The notes under the pieces: generated by a model
Database searches by the model: none
Seen by the model: the letters and a program-made list of their open reading frames with translations, nothing else
Told to the model about the DNA's origin: nothing
Assembly: GCA_009377395.1 (NCBI GenBank)
Contig: WHUB01000007.1
Location: 13,371-77,370, forward strand
Direction: 5' to 3'
DNA length: 64,000 nucleotides
Origin: Actinophytocola sp.
Lineage (GTDB): Bacteria; Actinomycetota; Actinomycetes; Mycobacteriales; Pseudonocardiaceae
Shown here: positions 17,029 through 25,313 of the stretch, piece by piece
How positions within the stretch are numbered: position 1 is the first letter of the stretch
Layout of the letters: each line of letters begins with the position of its first letter
Program-made: the position numbers and the translations under genes

Positions 17029-17646
17029 ATGACCGCGAACCCGTCCGATCGCCAGCCGGGCGCCACCACAAGGAGGGGACGACGCCCCTCCACCAGCCCT
17101 CTCCAGTTGGAGGAGGTGGCGTTCGGCCTGTTCGCCAGCAAGGGCTTCGAGGCGACCACCGTCGACGACATCGCGACGGCGGCGGGCATCGGGCGCCGGA
17201 CGTTCTTCCGGTACTTCGAGTCCAAGAACGACGTCGTGTGGGGGAGTTTCGCCGAGCACCTCGACTACATGCGGCAGCGGTTCGCGGAGTGTCCGCCCGA
17301 CCAGCCGTTGATGGACGCCGTGCGCACCGTGGTCGTCGACTTCAATCGGTTCGACCCCGACGAGGTGCCGTGGCATCGCAGGCGAATGGAGCTGATCCTG
17401 CGGGTGCCCGCGCTCCAGGCGCACTCCACGCTGCGCTACGCCGCGTGGCGTGAGGTAGTCGCGGAGTTCGCGGCGCGGCGGCTGGGTATGTCGGTCGGCG
17501 ATCTCGTGCCGCAGGCGCTGGCCTACGCCGCGCTCGGCGCCGCGCTGGCCGCGTACGAGCACTGGCTCGCCCACCCCGGCGAACAGCTCAGCGACATCAT
17601 CGACAGCACCATGCGCGACCTCGCGGGCGGTTTCGGGGCGCGGTGA
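17029..17646 (+). CDS. mftR: TetR-family regulator MftR
   Basis: 205-residue TetR-type repressor. The N-terminal helix-turn-helix contains FASKGFEATTVDDIATAAGIGRRTFFRYFESKND at about residues 36-70, and the C-terminal half is the ligand-binding helical domain (YAALGAALAAYEHWL). I chose the ATG at 17029, with GGAAGG upstream, rather than the open frame from 16972, which would run into the operator. It is divergent from mftA. MftR in mycobacteria represses the mft genes and responds to long-chain acyl-CoA; the same role is inferred here. Confidence 0.9.
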   Translation: MTANPSDRQPGATTRRGRRPSTSPLQLEEVAFGLFASKGFEATTVDDIATAAGIGRRTFFRYFESKNDVVWGSFAEHLDYMRQRFAECPPDQPLMDAVRTVVVDFNRFDPDEVPWHRRRMELILRVPALQAHSTLRYAAWREVVAEFAARRLGMSVGDLVPQALAYAALGAALAAYEHWLAHPGEQLSDIIDSTMRDLAGGFGAR

Positions 17647-17650
17647 GCCG

Positions 17651-18193
17651 TCATGGTGCCAACGGCGTTTGCCCGGCGTCGTAGACGAGGACCCGCTCGC
17701 GGCGCGCCAGCCGCGCCTCCGGGCTCGGCCGGTGGGGACGAACGCTGCCGTCGTGCATCAGGTGCGCCACGTCGACGTCGCGCGCCAGCACCAGGAAGTC
17801 CGCGACCAGCTTGCGATGGCAGCGCCACCACAGCGACTCGGCGCACATCACCGTGGTCGGCTCCCGCTGCGCCTCGCCGTGCAGGTCGTCGATCGCGGCC
17901 AGGAACTCCGGCGAGCGCATGTGCCCGGCGTAGCCGCTGAACGCCGCGTTCCGCAGCGCGGTGTCCGGCGTCTCCGGCTGACGCTTTCGCCAGCCGCCGA
18001 GCCGCTTCTCCCAGCGGTACTCGATTCCCGCCTCCGGCAGCCACCGCGACATCGCGTCCCGGTTGACGTCCGGGTTGTGCTTGCTGCCCGGCGCGGTGCG
18101 CACGTCGACCAGGCGCCGCACCCCGGCGCCGCGCAGCAGCCGGGTCAGCTCGGCGGCGTCGGCGGTGCCGTGGCCGAACGTCAGCACCCGCAT
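17651..18193 (-). CDS. DUF488 family protein
   Basis: 180-residue protein of the DUF488 family, function not established. It shows the family start VLTFGHGT, then LVDVRTAPGSKHNPD and a Cys/His-rich core VMCAESLWWRCHRKLVADFL. I prefer the ATG at 18193 because it gives the usual family N terminus. A GTG at 18211 overlaps the ligase stop (GTGA) and would add six residues. It lies just downstream of an ATP-dependent DNA ligase, which hints at a nucleic-acid role but does not show one. Confidence 0.85.
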   Translation of the reverse strand: MRVLTFGHGTADAAELTRLLRGAGVRRLVDVRTAPGSKHNPDVNRDAMSRWLPEAGIEYRWEKRLGGWRKRQPETPDTALRNAAFSGYAGHMRSPEFLAAIDDLHGEAQREPTTVMCAESLWWRCHRKLVADFLVLARDVDVAHLMHDGSVRPHRPSPEARLARRERVLVYDAGQTPLAP

Positions 18194-18207
18194 CCGCCAC
18201 CAGCCTG

Positions 18208-19161
18208 TCACGCGCCCGGCGTCTCACGGCGGACGTCGCGGGCGGGCTGGTCCCGCCGCAGCCCCTTGAACCGAGGGTGGCGCAGCCTGCCGTCGCGGGT
18301 CCACTCGGTGAAGCCGAACTGGCCGACCAGCTCGGGCCGCACCCAGTGCACCCCGGGCTGCCTGATCTCGCCGGTGAACGGCGACTCGGGCTGCTCGAGG
18401 TCGTCCATGCGGCGGCGGAGGTCGGCAAGGGTGCGCTCGTTGTACCCGGTGCCGACCTTGCCCGCGTACACCAGGGCATCGTTGTCGTAGTAGCCGACGA
18501 GCAGCGCGCCGAACCCGCGCCGCGACCCCGATGGGTCGGTGAAGCCGCCGATCACCAGTTCCTGGTCGGACACGCACGTGAACTTGAGCCAGTCGGTCGA
18601 GCGCGACTGCACGTAGGGCGAGTCGGCGCGCTTGGCGATGACGCCTTCCCAGCCCCGTTCACACGCTTCGCGGTGGTAGGCCTCGCCATCCGCCTCGCGG
18701 TGCTCCGAGTAGCGGAGCGGGTCGGTGAACGAGATCGCGTCGGCGAGCAGCCGCTTGCGCTCCCGCAGCGGCAGCCGGGTGGTGTCGCGCCCGTCCAGAC
18801 GCAGCAGGTCGAACAGGTACGCGTAGATTTCCACCCACCGGCTGGCATATCGCGGCTCCCGTGCCTGCATGCGCGGCTGGAGCGCGGCGAAGCTCGTCCG
18901 GCCGTCCTCGAACGCGACGACCTCGCCGTCCACGACGAAGTCGTCGGCGTCCTGCTCGGCGAAGGCGGCCACCAGCTCGGGGTAGCCGCGGCTGATGTCC
19001 TTGCGGTTGCGCGACATCAGCCGTACGTCGTCACCGTCGCGGAACGCCAGGAACCGCTGGCCGTCGAGTTTGGTCTCGAACAGCCAGTCCGGGTGGGAGA
19101 ACGTCTCGTGGGTCAGCGTCGCCAGCATGGGGGAGAGCCGACGCGACTGGGTAATCGCCAT
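18208..19161 (-). CDS. ATP-dependent DNA ligase (LigC/LigD-ligase type)
   Basis: 317-residue stand-alone ATP-dependent DNA ligase, as used in actinobacterial end-joining or base-excision repair. The adenylation motif KLDG has catalytic Lys31. Motif III is YLFDLLRLDG, motif IV is GWEGVIAKRADSPY and motif V is WLKFTC. A C-terminal OB-fold region follows. No Ku or LigD polymerase/nuclease domains are nearby, so it is a LigC-like solo enzyme. The gene overlaps or closely abuts the DUF488 gene. Confidence 0.9.
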   Translation of the reverse strand: MAITQSRRLSPMLATLTHETFSHPDWLFETKLDGQRFLAFRDGDDVRLMSRNRKDISRGYPELVAAFAEQDADDFVVDGEVVAFEDGRTSFAALQPRMQAREPRYASRWVEIYAYLFDLLRLDGRDTTRLPLRERKRLLADAISFTDPLRYSEHREADGEAYHREACERGWEGVIAKRADSPYVQSRSTDWLKFTCVSDQELVIGGFTDPSGSRRGFGALLVGYYDNDALVYAGKVGTGYNERTLADLRRRMDDLEQPESPFTGEIRQPGVHWVRPELVGQFGFTEWTRDGRLRHPRFKGLRRDQPARDVRRETPGA

Positions 19162-19195
19162 GCGCTGCGGTTACCCCGCATCGGACCGGCGCCAA

Positions 19196-20200
19196 TCACC
19201 GCGTGTCGTGAGCCCGCTCGCGGTGCGCCCGGATCGAGCCGGCGTGGGCCTTGACAGAGGGGTCGCGCCGCGTCTTGATCAGGCTCGCCACCGTGACCAC
19301 GGCCAGCACCGCCACGATCACCAGCAGGCTCACCGGCGTCGGGATCTCGGGCACGTGCTCAGAGAGATCCTCATGCGCCCAGTGCAAGATCAGCTTGACG
19401 CCGATGAACGCCAGGATCAGCGACAGCCCGGTCGAGAGGTACACGAGCCGGTCGAGCAGCCCCTTCACCAGGAAGTACAGCGCCCGCAGCCCGAGCAGCG
19501 CGAAGGCGTTGACGACGAAGACGATGTACGGCTCCTTGGTGATGCCGAAGACGGCCGGGATGGAGTCGACGGCGAACAGCAGGTCGATGCTGCCGATGGC
19601 CAGCAGCACGATGAACAGCGGCGTCACCATCCGGCGACCGTCCACCCGGGTGAGCAGCGAGCCGTCGGCGTAGTCTTTCGTGATCGGCAGCGCCTTGCGC
19701 GCCGTCTTGATCGCGAAGCTGCCCTCGACGTCGGGGTCCTCGTTGCGGTGCCGGAACAGCTGCACGGCGGTGTAGATCAGCAGCAGCCCGAACAGCAGGA
19801 ACACGAACGAGAACAGCGAGATCAGCCCCGCGCCAAGCGCGATGAACACCGCCCGCATGGCCAGCGCGAGCGCGATGCCGAAGGTCAGCACCTTGTGCTG
19901 ATGCCGCTCCGGCACGGCGAACGTCGTCATGATCAGCACGAACACGAACAGGTTGTCGACCGACAGGCTCTTCTCGACCAGGTAGCCGGTGAAGTACTCG
20001 ACGCCGAACGTGCCGCCGTACTGCATCGTGAACCAGACACCGAAGCCGACCGCGACCAGCACGTAGAAGCTCGACCACGCGGTCGCCTCACCGAAGCCGA
20101 CCCGATGCGGCCGCGCCGTCCCGAGCGCGAGATCGACCGCGAGCAGGCCGATGATCAGCCCAACGGTCACGGCCCAGGTCAGCCACCCGATGTCCAGCAT
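19196..20200 (-). CDS. TerC family membrane protein
   Basis: 334-residue polytopic protein of the TerC/Alx family, linked to manganese or metal efflux and to protection of exported proteins. The core shows EKSLSVDNLFVFVLIM and LFAVDSIPAVFGITKEPYIVF, the two acidic family repeats, with nine or so hydrophobic segments and a basic C terminus. The ATG is at 20200. Only 44 bases separate it from garA, too short for the yybP-ykoY riboswitch that often precedes this family. No tellurite genes are nearby. Confidence 0.9.
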   Translation of the reverse strand: MLDIGWLTWAVTVGLIIGLLAVDLALGTARPHRVGFGEATAWSSFYVLVAVGFGVWFTMQYGGTFGVEYFTGYLVEKSLSVDNLFVFVLIMTTFAVPERHQHKVLTFGIALALAMRAVFIALGAGLISLFSFVFLLFGLLLIYTAVQLFRHRNEDPDVEGSFAIKTARKALPITKDYADGSLLTRVDGRRMVTPLFIVLLAIGSIDLLFAVDSIPAVFGITKEPYIVFVVNAFALLGLRALYFLVKGLLDRLVYLSTGLSLILAFIGVKLILHWAHEDLSEHVPEIPTPVSLLVIVAVLAVVTVASLIKTRRDPSVKAHAGSIRAHRERAHDTR

Positions 20201-20244
20201 GGCCGAATGAATACCACGGCTCGTGCCGCGCTACACGTCGGCGC

Positions 20245-20676
20245 TCACCGTCCGGTGAGGAAGACGAGCCGGAACTTCCCGATCTGGATCTCGTCGCCGT
20301 TGCTGAGCTCGGCCTGGTCCGTCGGGTGGCGGTTGAGGTAGGTGCCGTTGAGGCTGCCCACGTCGCACACGAGGAACTGCTCGTCCCGGCGGCGGAACTC
20401 CACGTGGTGGCGGGAGACGGTGGTGTCGTCGAGGAAGATGTCGCTGTCGGGGTGACGGCCGGCGGTCGTGGTGTCCTTGTCGAGCAGGAACTGGGAGCCG
20501 ACGTTCGGGCCGCGCTTGACCACCAGCAGCGCCGACCCCGCCGGGATGCGCGCCTCGACGACGTCCGACTCGGGCGCGGGCGGTGACTTGCCCCGCGTCG
20601 CGTCGGCGAAGTCCGGCTGGAAGTACGACGTACCTTCCGGCTGGTCGCCAGAATGATCCTGCGGTTCGGAGTTCAT
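20245..20676 (-). CDS. garA: GarA-type FHA regulator of 2-oxoglutarate metabolism
   Basis: 143-residue FHA protein close to GarA/OdhI. These bind and inhibit 2-oxoglutarate dehydrogenase and NAD-glutamate dehydrogenase until a Ser/Thr kinase phosphorylates the N terminus. The FHA core (about 45-135) shows ALLVVKRGPNVGSQFLLD, the phosphothreonine-binding AGRHPDSDIFLDDTTVSRHH and GSLNGTYLNR. The N-terminal phospho-site region reads EGTSYFQPDF, whereas GarA has ETTS; one threonine is replaced by glycine. I chose the ATG at 20676, with GAGGTG upstream; an ATG at 20709 is possible. Confidence 0.9.
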   Translation of the reverse strand: MNSEPQDHSGDQPEGTSYFQPDFADATRGKSPPAPESDVVEARIPAGSALLVVKRGPNVGSQFLLDKDTTTAGRHPDSDIFLDDTTVSRHHVEFRRRDEQFLVCDVGSLNGTYLNRHPTDQAELSNGDEIQIGKFRLVFLTGR

Positions 20677-20834
20677 GGTCACCTCGGCCTGCGCTCGTGT
20701 GCTGCTCATCCCCAGATCATGCTCGTGCGTTCCGTGCCACCCTAGTAGCACGCGACCCGTCAGGCGACGCCTTGTGTAGTTCCGATCATCACGTGCCATA
20801 GGTGACTTCGGTGCGCCGGGGGTACGCCAGCTGA

Positions 20835-21309
<475 letters not shown>

Positions 21310-22089
21310 CTAGGAACGTTCGGGTGGCGTGCCGCCGAGCCGCCGCGTCAGGGCATCGGCCGTGGCCATCACCTGCTGGGCGAGTCGCGGCCAGCTCCCC
21401 GGCGGCCGGGCGGTGCGCCGGAACGGCACCGCGACCGACGCGACTGGATGGCCGTTGTGGTCGAACGCGGGGGCGGCGACGCAGGCCAGCTCCGGCGTGA
21501 CGTGGCCGTCCTCGACGGCCCAGCCCTGGCGGCGTTCGGCGCCCAGCATCGACCGCAGCTCCGGCAGGTTCTTCGGCCCGGCCCCGGTACGGGTGAGGAA
21601 GGAGTCCTTATCCGGGAACAGTGCCCTGACCTGCTCGTTCGGAAGGTGCGCGAGCAGCGCGCGGCCGGAGGCCGTCAGGTGCGCGGGCAGCCGGACGCCG
21701 ACGTCGGTGACCAGCGTGGTCGGGTGCTCGGGCTGCACCTTGAGCAGGTAGAGCAGCTCCGCGCCGTGCAGCACGGCGAGGTGCGCGGTATCGCCGATCT
21801 CGGCGACCAGCCGGACGAGCAGCGGCCTGGCGAGGTGTTCGAGCGGGTCGTGACGCAGGTACGCCGAGCCGAGCTCGAACACGCCGAGGCCGAGCCCGTA
21901 CCGATGCTTTTCCGGCAGATGCACCACCAGTCCCTCGTCGACCAGCACCGACAGCAGGTGATACATCGAGCTGCGCGGCACGTCGAGGGCGCGAGCCAGC
22001 GCGGCGGCGGGCAGCGGATCCGGGCTGGCCGCGAGGCGGCGCAGCACGGCCACCGCATGCCGCACCGCAGGCACGTTGCTCGCTGTCAT
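21310..22089 (-). CDS. IclR-family transcriptional regulator
   Basis: 259-residue IclR regulator. The N-terminal winged helix contains LARALDVPRSSMYHLLSVLVDEGLV (about 30-55). The ligand domain contains GRALLAHLPNEQVRALF, and ELACVAAPAFDHNGHPVASVAV is the family signature near the C terminus. I chose the ATG at 22089 (GGGAG upstream). It is divergent from the serpin gene, with two inverted repeats between them, so it may regulate the serpin and itself. The effector is unknown. Confidence 0.9.
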   Translation of the reverse strand: MTASNVPAVRHAVAVLRRLAASPDPLPAAALARALDVPRSSMYHLLSVLVDEGLVVHLPEKHRYGLGLGVFELGSAYLRHDPLEHLARPLLVRLVAEIGDTAHLAVLHGAELLYLLKVQPEHPTTLVTDVGVRLPAHLTASGRALLAHLPNEQVRALFPDKDSFLTRTGAGPKNLPELRSMLGAERRQGWAVEDGHVTPELACVAAPAFDHNGHPVASVAVPFRRTARPPGSWPRLAQQVMATADALTRRLGGTPPERS

Positions 22090-22102
22090 TCGCACTCCCG
22101 AG

Positions 22103-22139
22103 GTCTGAGATCTCAGACGGTAGCGGGTTGCGTGCAACC
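22103..22139. promoter_or_regulatory. Palindromes between iclR-type gene and serpin
   Basis: Two symmetric elements lie in the 90-base divergent gap: a perfect 16-bp palindrome GTCTGAGATCTCAGAC at 22103-22118, and GGTTGC-GT-GCAACC at 22126-22139. They are good candidates for the IclR operator and would let it control both flanking genes. Confidence 0.55.
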
Positions 22140-22179
22140 GGTCGACCGCCCGCACCGTCTGGGCAGCGAGGAGGTTGGC

Positions 22180-23382
22180 ATGCGGGGACGACGGAAACTG
22201 GCGTGTGCGGGGTTGGCGCTCGCCCTGGTCGCGGTGGCGGGGTGCGGTGAGGCGTCGAGTCAGCTGCCGCGCGGCGCCGGGCCGTCCGAGCGGGATGCCC
22301 CGGTGGCAGGGGTGATCGCGGGGATGCGCGGCTTCACCGGCGCTTTCGGAGCGCTGACGGCCACCGAGGGAGAGAACTCTGTGTTCTCACCGGCCGGGAT
22401 CGCGTATGCGTTCGCGATGCTGCGCGCGGGCGCGGCCGGCGAGACCGCGCGTCAGCTCGACGAGGTGTTCGGGTTCCCCGGCAGCGGTGTCCACGTGGCC
22501 ATGCGGCAGTTTCGCCAGGACGTCGTGCCGACCGATGCGCCGAAGGCGCCGACCGTTGCGATCGCCAACGGGCTCTTCGTACAGCAAAGACTCTCGCTCG
22601 GGAAGGATTTCGTGGCGACGCTGTCCCGGCAGTACGGCGCCGGTCCGCAGCAGGTCGACTTCGCAGGCGGAACGGCCAAGGAGACGATCGACTCCTGGGT
22701 GGCCGAACACACCGCGGGCAAGATCAAGGAACTGTTCGGCGAGCTGGACCCGGCCACGATCGCCGTACTCGCCAACGCGGTCTACTTCAAGGGCGCGTGG
22801 GCGCACCCGTTCAGCGAGGACACGACGGTCGACGCGCCGTTCCGGCTCGCCGATGGCCGCAGCGTCACGGTGCCGACGATGTCGCTCGACCCGGCCGAGC
22901 TGAATCACGTGGCCGGTGACGGCTGGCAGGCGGTCGAGCTGCCCTACACGGGTGGTGAGCTGGCGATGTGGGTGCTCGTGCCCGACGAGGCCGACGCGCC
23001 GCCGCCGGCACTGACGGCGAAGACGCTCGCCGCGCTCGCCGACGCCCGACCCAAGGCGGTACAGCTCGCCATGCCGCGCTGGGACTTCGGCAGCACGGTT
23101 CCGCTGCTGCCGGTGTTGCGGCGGCTCGGGCTCACGAGCCTGGCCGACCTGCCCGGCATAGCGCCGGGCGCCTACGTCGACGACGCCATCCATCGCGCCA
23201 CCATCACCGCGGACGAACACGGCACCGAAGCCGCCGCGGCGACCGGAATCGCCGTCGCGACGTCGATGGTGACGCCAGAGGTCAGCATCCGGGCCGATCA
23301 CCCGTTCTCGTTCGCCGTCGTCCACACCCCGACCGGCGCCCCGTTGTTCGCGGGTTCGGTGGCCGATCCGACCCAGGGCTGA
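22180..23382 (+). CDS. Lipoprotein serpin (serine protease inhibitor)
   Basis: 400-residue serpin anchored outside the membrane. The signal peptide ends in a lipobox, VAVAGC. The serpin core is intact: NSVFSPAGIAYAFAML, ANAVYFKGAWAHPF, WQAVELPYTG, then the reactive-loop hinge GTEAAAATGIA, with the small residues typical of inhibitory serpins, and the C-terminal HPFSFAVVHTPTGAPLFAGSV. Counting from the hinge puts the scissile bond near the Ser-Met of ATSMV. The ATG at 22180 has GAGGAGG upstream. Its target protease is unknown. Confidence 0.93.
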   Translation: MRGRRKLACAGLALALVAVAGCGEASSQLPRGAGPSERDAPVAGVIAGMRGFTGAFGALTATEGENSVFSPAGIAYAFAMLRAGAAGETARQLDEVFGFPGSGVHVAMRQFRQDVVPTDAPKAPTVAIANGLFVQQRLSLGKDFVATLSRQYGAGPQQVDFAGGTAKETIDSWVAEHTAGKIKELFGELDPATIAVLANAVYFKGAWAHPFSEDTTVDAPFRLADGRSVTVPTMSLDPAELNHVAGDGWQAVELPYTGGELAMWVLVPDEADAPPPALTAKTLAALADARPKAVQLAMPRWDFGSTVPLLPVLRRLGLTSLADLPGIAPGAYVDDAIHRATITADEHGTEAAAATGIAVATSMVTPEVSIRADHPFSFAVVHTPTGAPLFAGSVADPTQG

Positions 23383-23953
23383 CCGTTATCGAGGCGCGGC
23401 CGGCCGGTGCCGAAAGTAGGCAGAACGTACTCCCACGCGCACGTACTGTCAGGTACCGTGTGACTCGTCGCTCGTAAGAGTGTCAAACCAAACGGTGAAC
23501 TGGCAGGGAACGCGTGGGGTTACCAGGGAGCAGGGGCGCGCTGTGGCACCGCAGGCCTCAGCGGTTGTCAGCTGTCGCGGTTACGCATGGGATGTGCCCT
23601 TCTATGCGTCGGTTTGACCTGGTCAGCGGTTCGTCGTCAGGAGTCGCGGTTGCGCATGGGATACGCCCTTCCTCGGGTCGGTCCGGCTTGGTCGGCGGTT
23701 CGTTCTCGTCAGCTGTCACGGTTACGCATCGGATCTGCCCCTCTCAGCGTCGTCATGGCCGGCATGGAATCGCGTCGTCATCAGGAGTCACGGTTCGACA
23801 CAACAGACACCTCCCTTGGTTGCGTCGCGAAAGCACGGGACCGAGGTCACTGAATAGTGTGAATCGCGACGCTGCCGGGTCTCCCAGTGGGGGTAATGTC
23901 GGATTGCAGGTACAGGCTGTACAGCAGTGGTCACTGCGGGTGGTGGTGACCTG
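23383..23953 (+). other. 571-base repeat-bearing leader before the diguanylate cyclase
   Basis: This stretch has no convincing gene. Its GC content and third-position bias drop compared with the flanking genes. It holds the tandem repeats at 23551-23800 and then about 150 bases leading to the cyclase start. One open frame from a GTG at 23514 spans the repeats and ends by TGATG overlap with the cyclase; it is listed separately at low confidence. A long 5' leader with a regulatory RNA is the alternative. Confidence 0.5.
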
Positions 23954-23954
23954 A
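23514..23954 (+). CDS. Questionable repeat-encoded protein
   Basis: 146-codon frame with a plausible AGGGAA ribosome site. Its stop overlaps the cyclase ATG by one base (TGATG). It would carry 23-24-residue repeats around HG(M/I)(C/R)PS. Against coding: it uses a TTA codon and many A/T-ending codons, and differences between repeat units are mostly amino-acid-changing, as in ACG versus GCG. I cannot decide whether it is translated; a TTA codon would make it dependent on the rare leucyl tRNA. Confidence 0.25.
   Translation: MGLPGSRGALWHRRPQRLSAVAVTHGMCPSMRRFDLVSGSSSGVAVAHGIRPSSGRSGLVGGSFSSAVTVTHRICPSQRRHGRHGIASSSGVTVRHNRHLPWLRRESTGPRSLNSVNRDAAGSPSGGNVGLQVQAVQQWSLRVVVT
23551..23800 (+). repeat. 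Degenerate 69-72 bp tandem repeats
   Basis: Three full units start at 23568 (69 bp), 23637 (72 bp) and 23709 (72 bp), with partial units before the first and at 23781. Each opens with TCAG(CT/GA)GTC(G/A)CGGTT. The first two match at roughly three quarters of positions. Units 1 and 3 can fold: ACGCAT (23583-23588) pairs with ATGCGT (23604-23609), around an inner GGG/CCC stem kept in units 1 and 2. Confidence 0.75.
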
Positions 23955-25279
23955 TGCAGTGGACACGTCGCATTGTCCTCGGATCCCACGGTCGTGGGAA
24001 CTCTTCCGAGGGAACGAGCGGTCACAGCGGCAGATACGGTCTTCTGGGGAGATTTCCTAGCCGACGCGCGGCTTATGCGCTACTCGTAGATGTCGCCGCC
24101 CTGGCGTTGTGCCTGGTCGCCATCCAAACGTCACCCATACCCACCAGTGACGACTTCCTGCGTTTCGGCGTTCTCGGCGTCGCGCTCGCTACGCACATGA
24201 TCGTGGTGTGGCGCTGGGAGGAGCGCCGGCGCGACAAGGCCGACGGGCCGGTCTTCGACCTCACCAGCGTGTGGACGTTCGGTGCGGTCGTGGTGCTTCC
24301 CCCGATGCTCGCGCTCGCCCTGATCGTCGGCATGCGGATCGCGACGTACCAGATCCGGCGCAGGCCGTGGTGGCGCTTCCTGTTCGGCTCGGCCGTCATC
24401 CTCGGGTCCGCCGCCGCGGCGGACATCGTGCTGCGCCTCATCGGCGCCTCGGTGAGCGCGACGAGTATCGGCGAGCAGGCGCTGATGGTCGGCGCCCTCG
24501 CCGCGGCCGCCGCGATGTATTGGCTGGCGCAGGCGGCATCGCACGCCGGCATGATCACGCTCAGCCTGACCGGCGAGCGGTTCCGCGACCAATGGGGATC
24601 GCGCGGCGACAACCTCATCGAGGCGGCAACGCTGGCGGTCGGCGCGCTGCTCGGCGTCGTGATGACGCACGGCGCGCTGTACCCGCTGCTGGTCCTCGTC
24701 GTGCTGGCGCCGCTGAACCTGCTGCTCGCCGAGGGCCAGGCCAGCATGGCCGAGCTGCGTGAGCACGCCCGCACCGACACCCGGACCGGGCTGCTCAACG
24801 CGCGCGGGCTCGCCGAGCAGGGCCCCCGCGTGCTGCAGCGCAGCCACGCGGCAGGCGAACCGGCCTCGGTGCTGATCATCGACCTCGACCACTTCAAGAC
24901 GATCAACGACTCCTGGGGTCACCCCGCCGGGGACGCCGTGCTCAGCGCGGTCGGGCGGATGCTGCGCGAGACCGTGCGCCCCGGTGACATCGCCGCCCGC
25001 GATGGCGGCGAGGAGTTCGTCATCGTGCTGCCCGACACCGTGATCGATGACGCCGCCGTCGTCGCCGACCGGATCCGCGCCGGGCTCGCCGCGCTGGAGG
25101 TCGTCGCGAGGGACAAGAACGGCGACCCGGTCGTCATCACGAAGCGCACCGCGTCGATCGGTGTCGCGGTGCTGCCGGACCACGGCACGACGTTCGACGA
25201 CCTTCGCCACGCCGCCGATGCCGCGCTCTACGAGGCGAAGAACGCCGGCCGCGACCGCACGGTGCTGGTGACCGCGTAA
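23954..25279 (+). CDS. Membrane-bound diguanylate cyclase (GGDEF)
   Basis: 441-residue enzyme making cyclic di-GMP. About six hydrophobic segments fill residues 30-235 as an uncharacterised membrane sensor. The GGDEF domain follows, with DTRTGLLNARGL at its start, IDLDHFKTINDSWGHPAGD, and the active-site loop as GGEEF. An RxxD inhibitory site (RPGD) sits five residues before that loop, so product feedback is likely. The ATG at 23954 overlaps the preceding questionable frame. No EAL domain is present. Confidence 0.92.
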   Translation: MQWTRRIVLGSHGRGNSSEGTSGHSGRYGLLGRFPSRRAAYALLVDVAALALCLVAIQTSPIPTSDDFLRFGVLGVALATHMIVVWRWEERRRDKADGPVFDLTSVWTFGAVVVLPPMLALALIVGMRIATYQIRRRPWWRFLFGSAVILGSAAAADIVLRLIGASVSATSIGEQALMVGALAAAAAMYWLAQAASHAGMITLSLTGERFRDQWGSRGDNLIEAATLAVGALLGVVMTHGALYPLLVLVVLAPLNLLLAEGQASMAELREHARTDTRTGLLNARGLAEQGPRVLQRSHAAGEPASVLIIDLDHFKTINDSWGHPAGDAVLSAVGRMLRETVRPGDIAARDGGEEFVIVLPDTVIDDAAVVADRIRAGLAALEVVARDKNGDPVVITKRTASIGVAVLPDHGTTFDDLRHAADAALYEAKNAGRDRTVLVTA

Positions 25280-25313
25280 GCCACGAGGCGTCCCCGACCG
25301 AGGAGACAACCGC

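Noticed and set aside
19196-20244. Manganese riboswitch (yybP-ykoY) sought upstream of the TerC gene
   Set aside because: Only 44 bases separate it from garA, and no matching structure is visible.
23551-23800. Tandem repeats considered as a CRISPR array
   Set aside because: Units are 69-72 bp and diverged throughout, with no short conserved repeat separated by unique spacers, and no cas genes are present.
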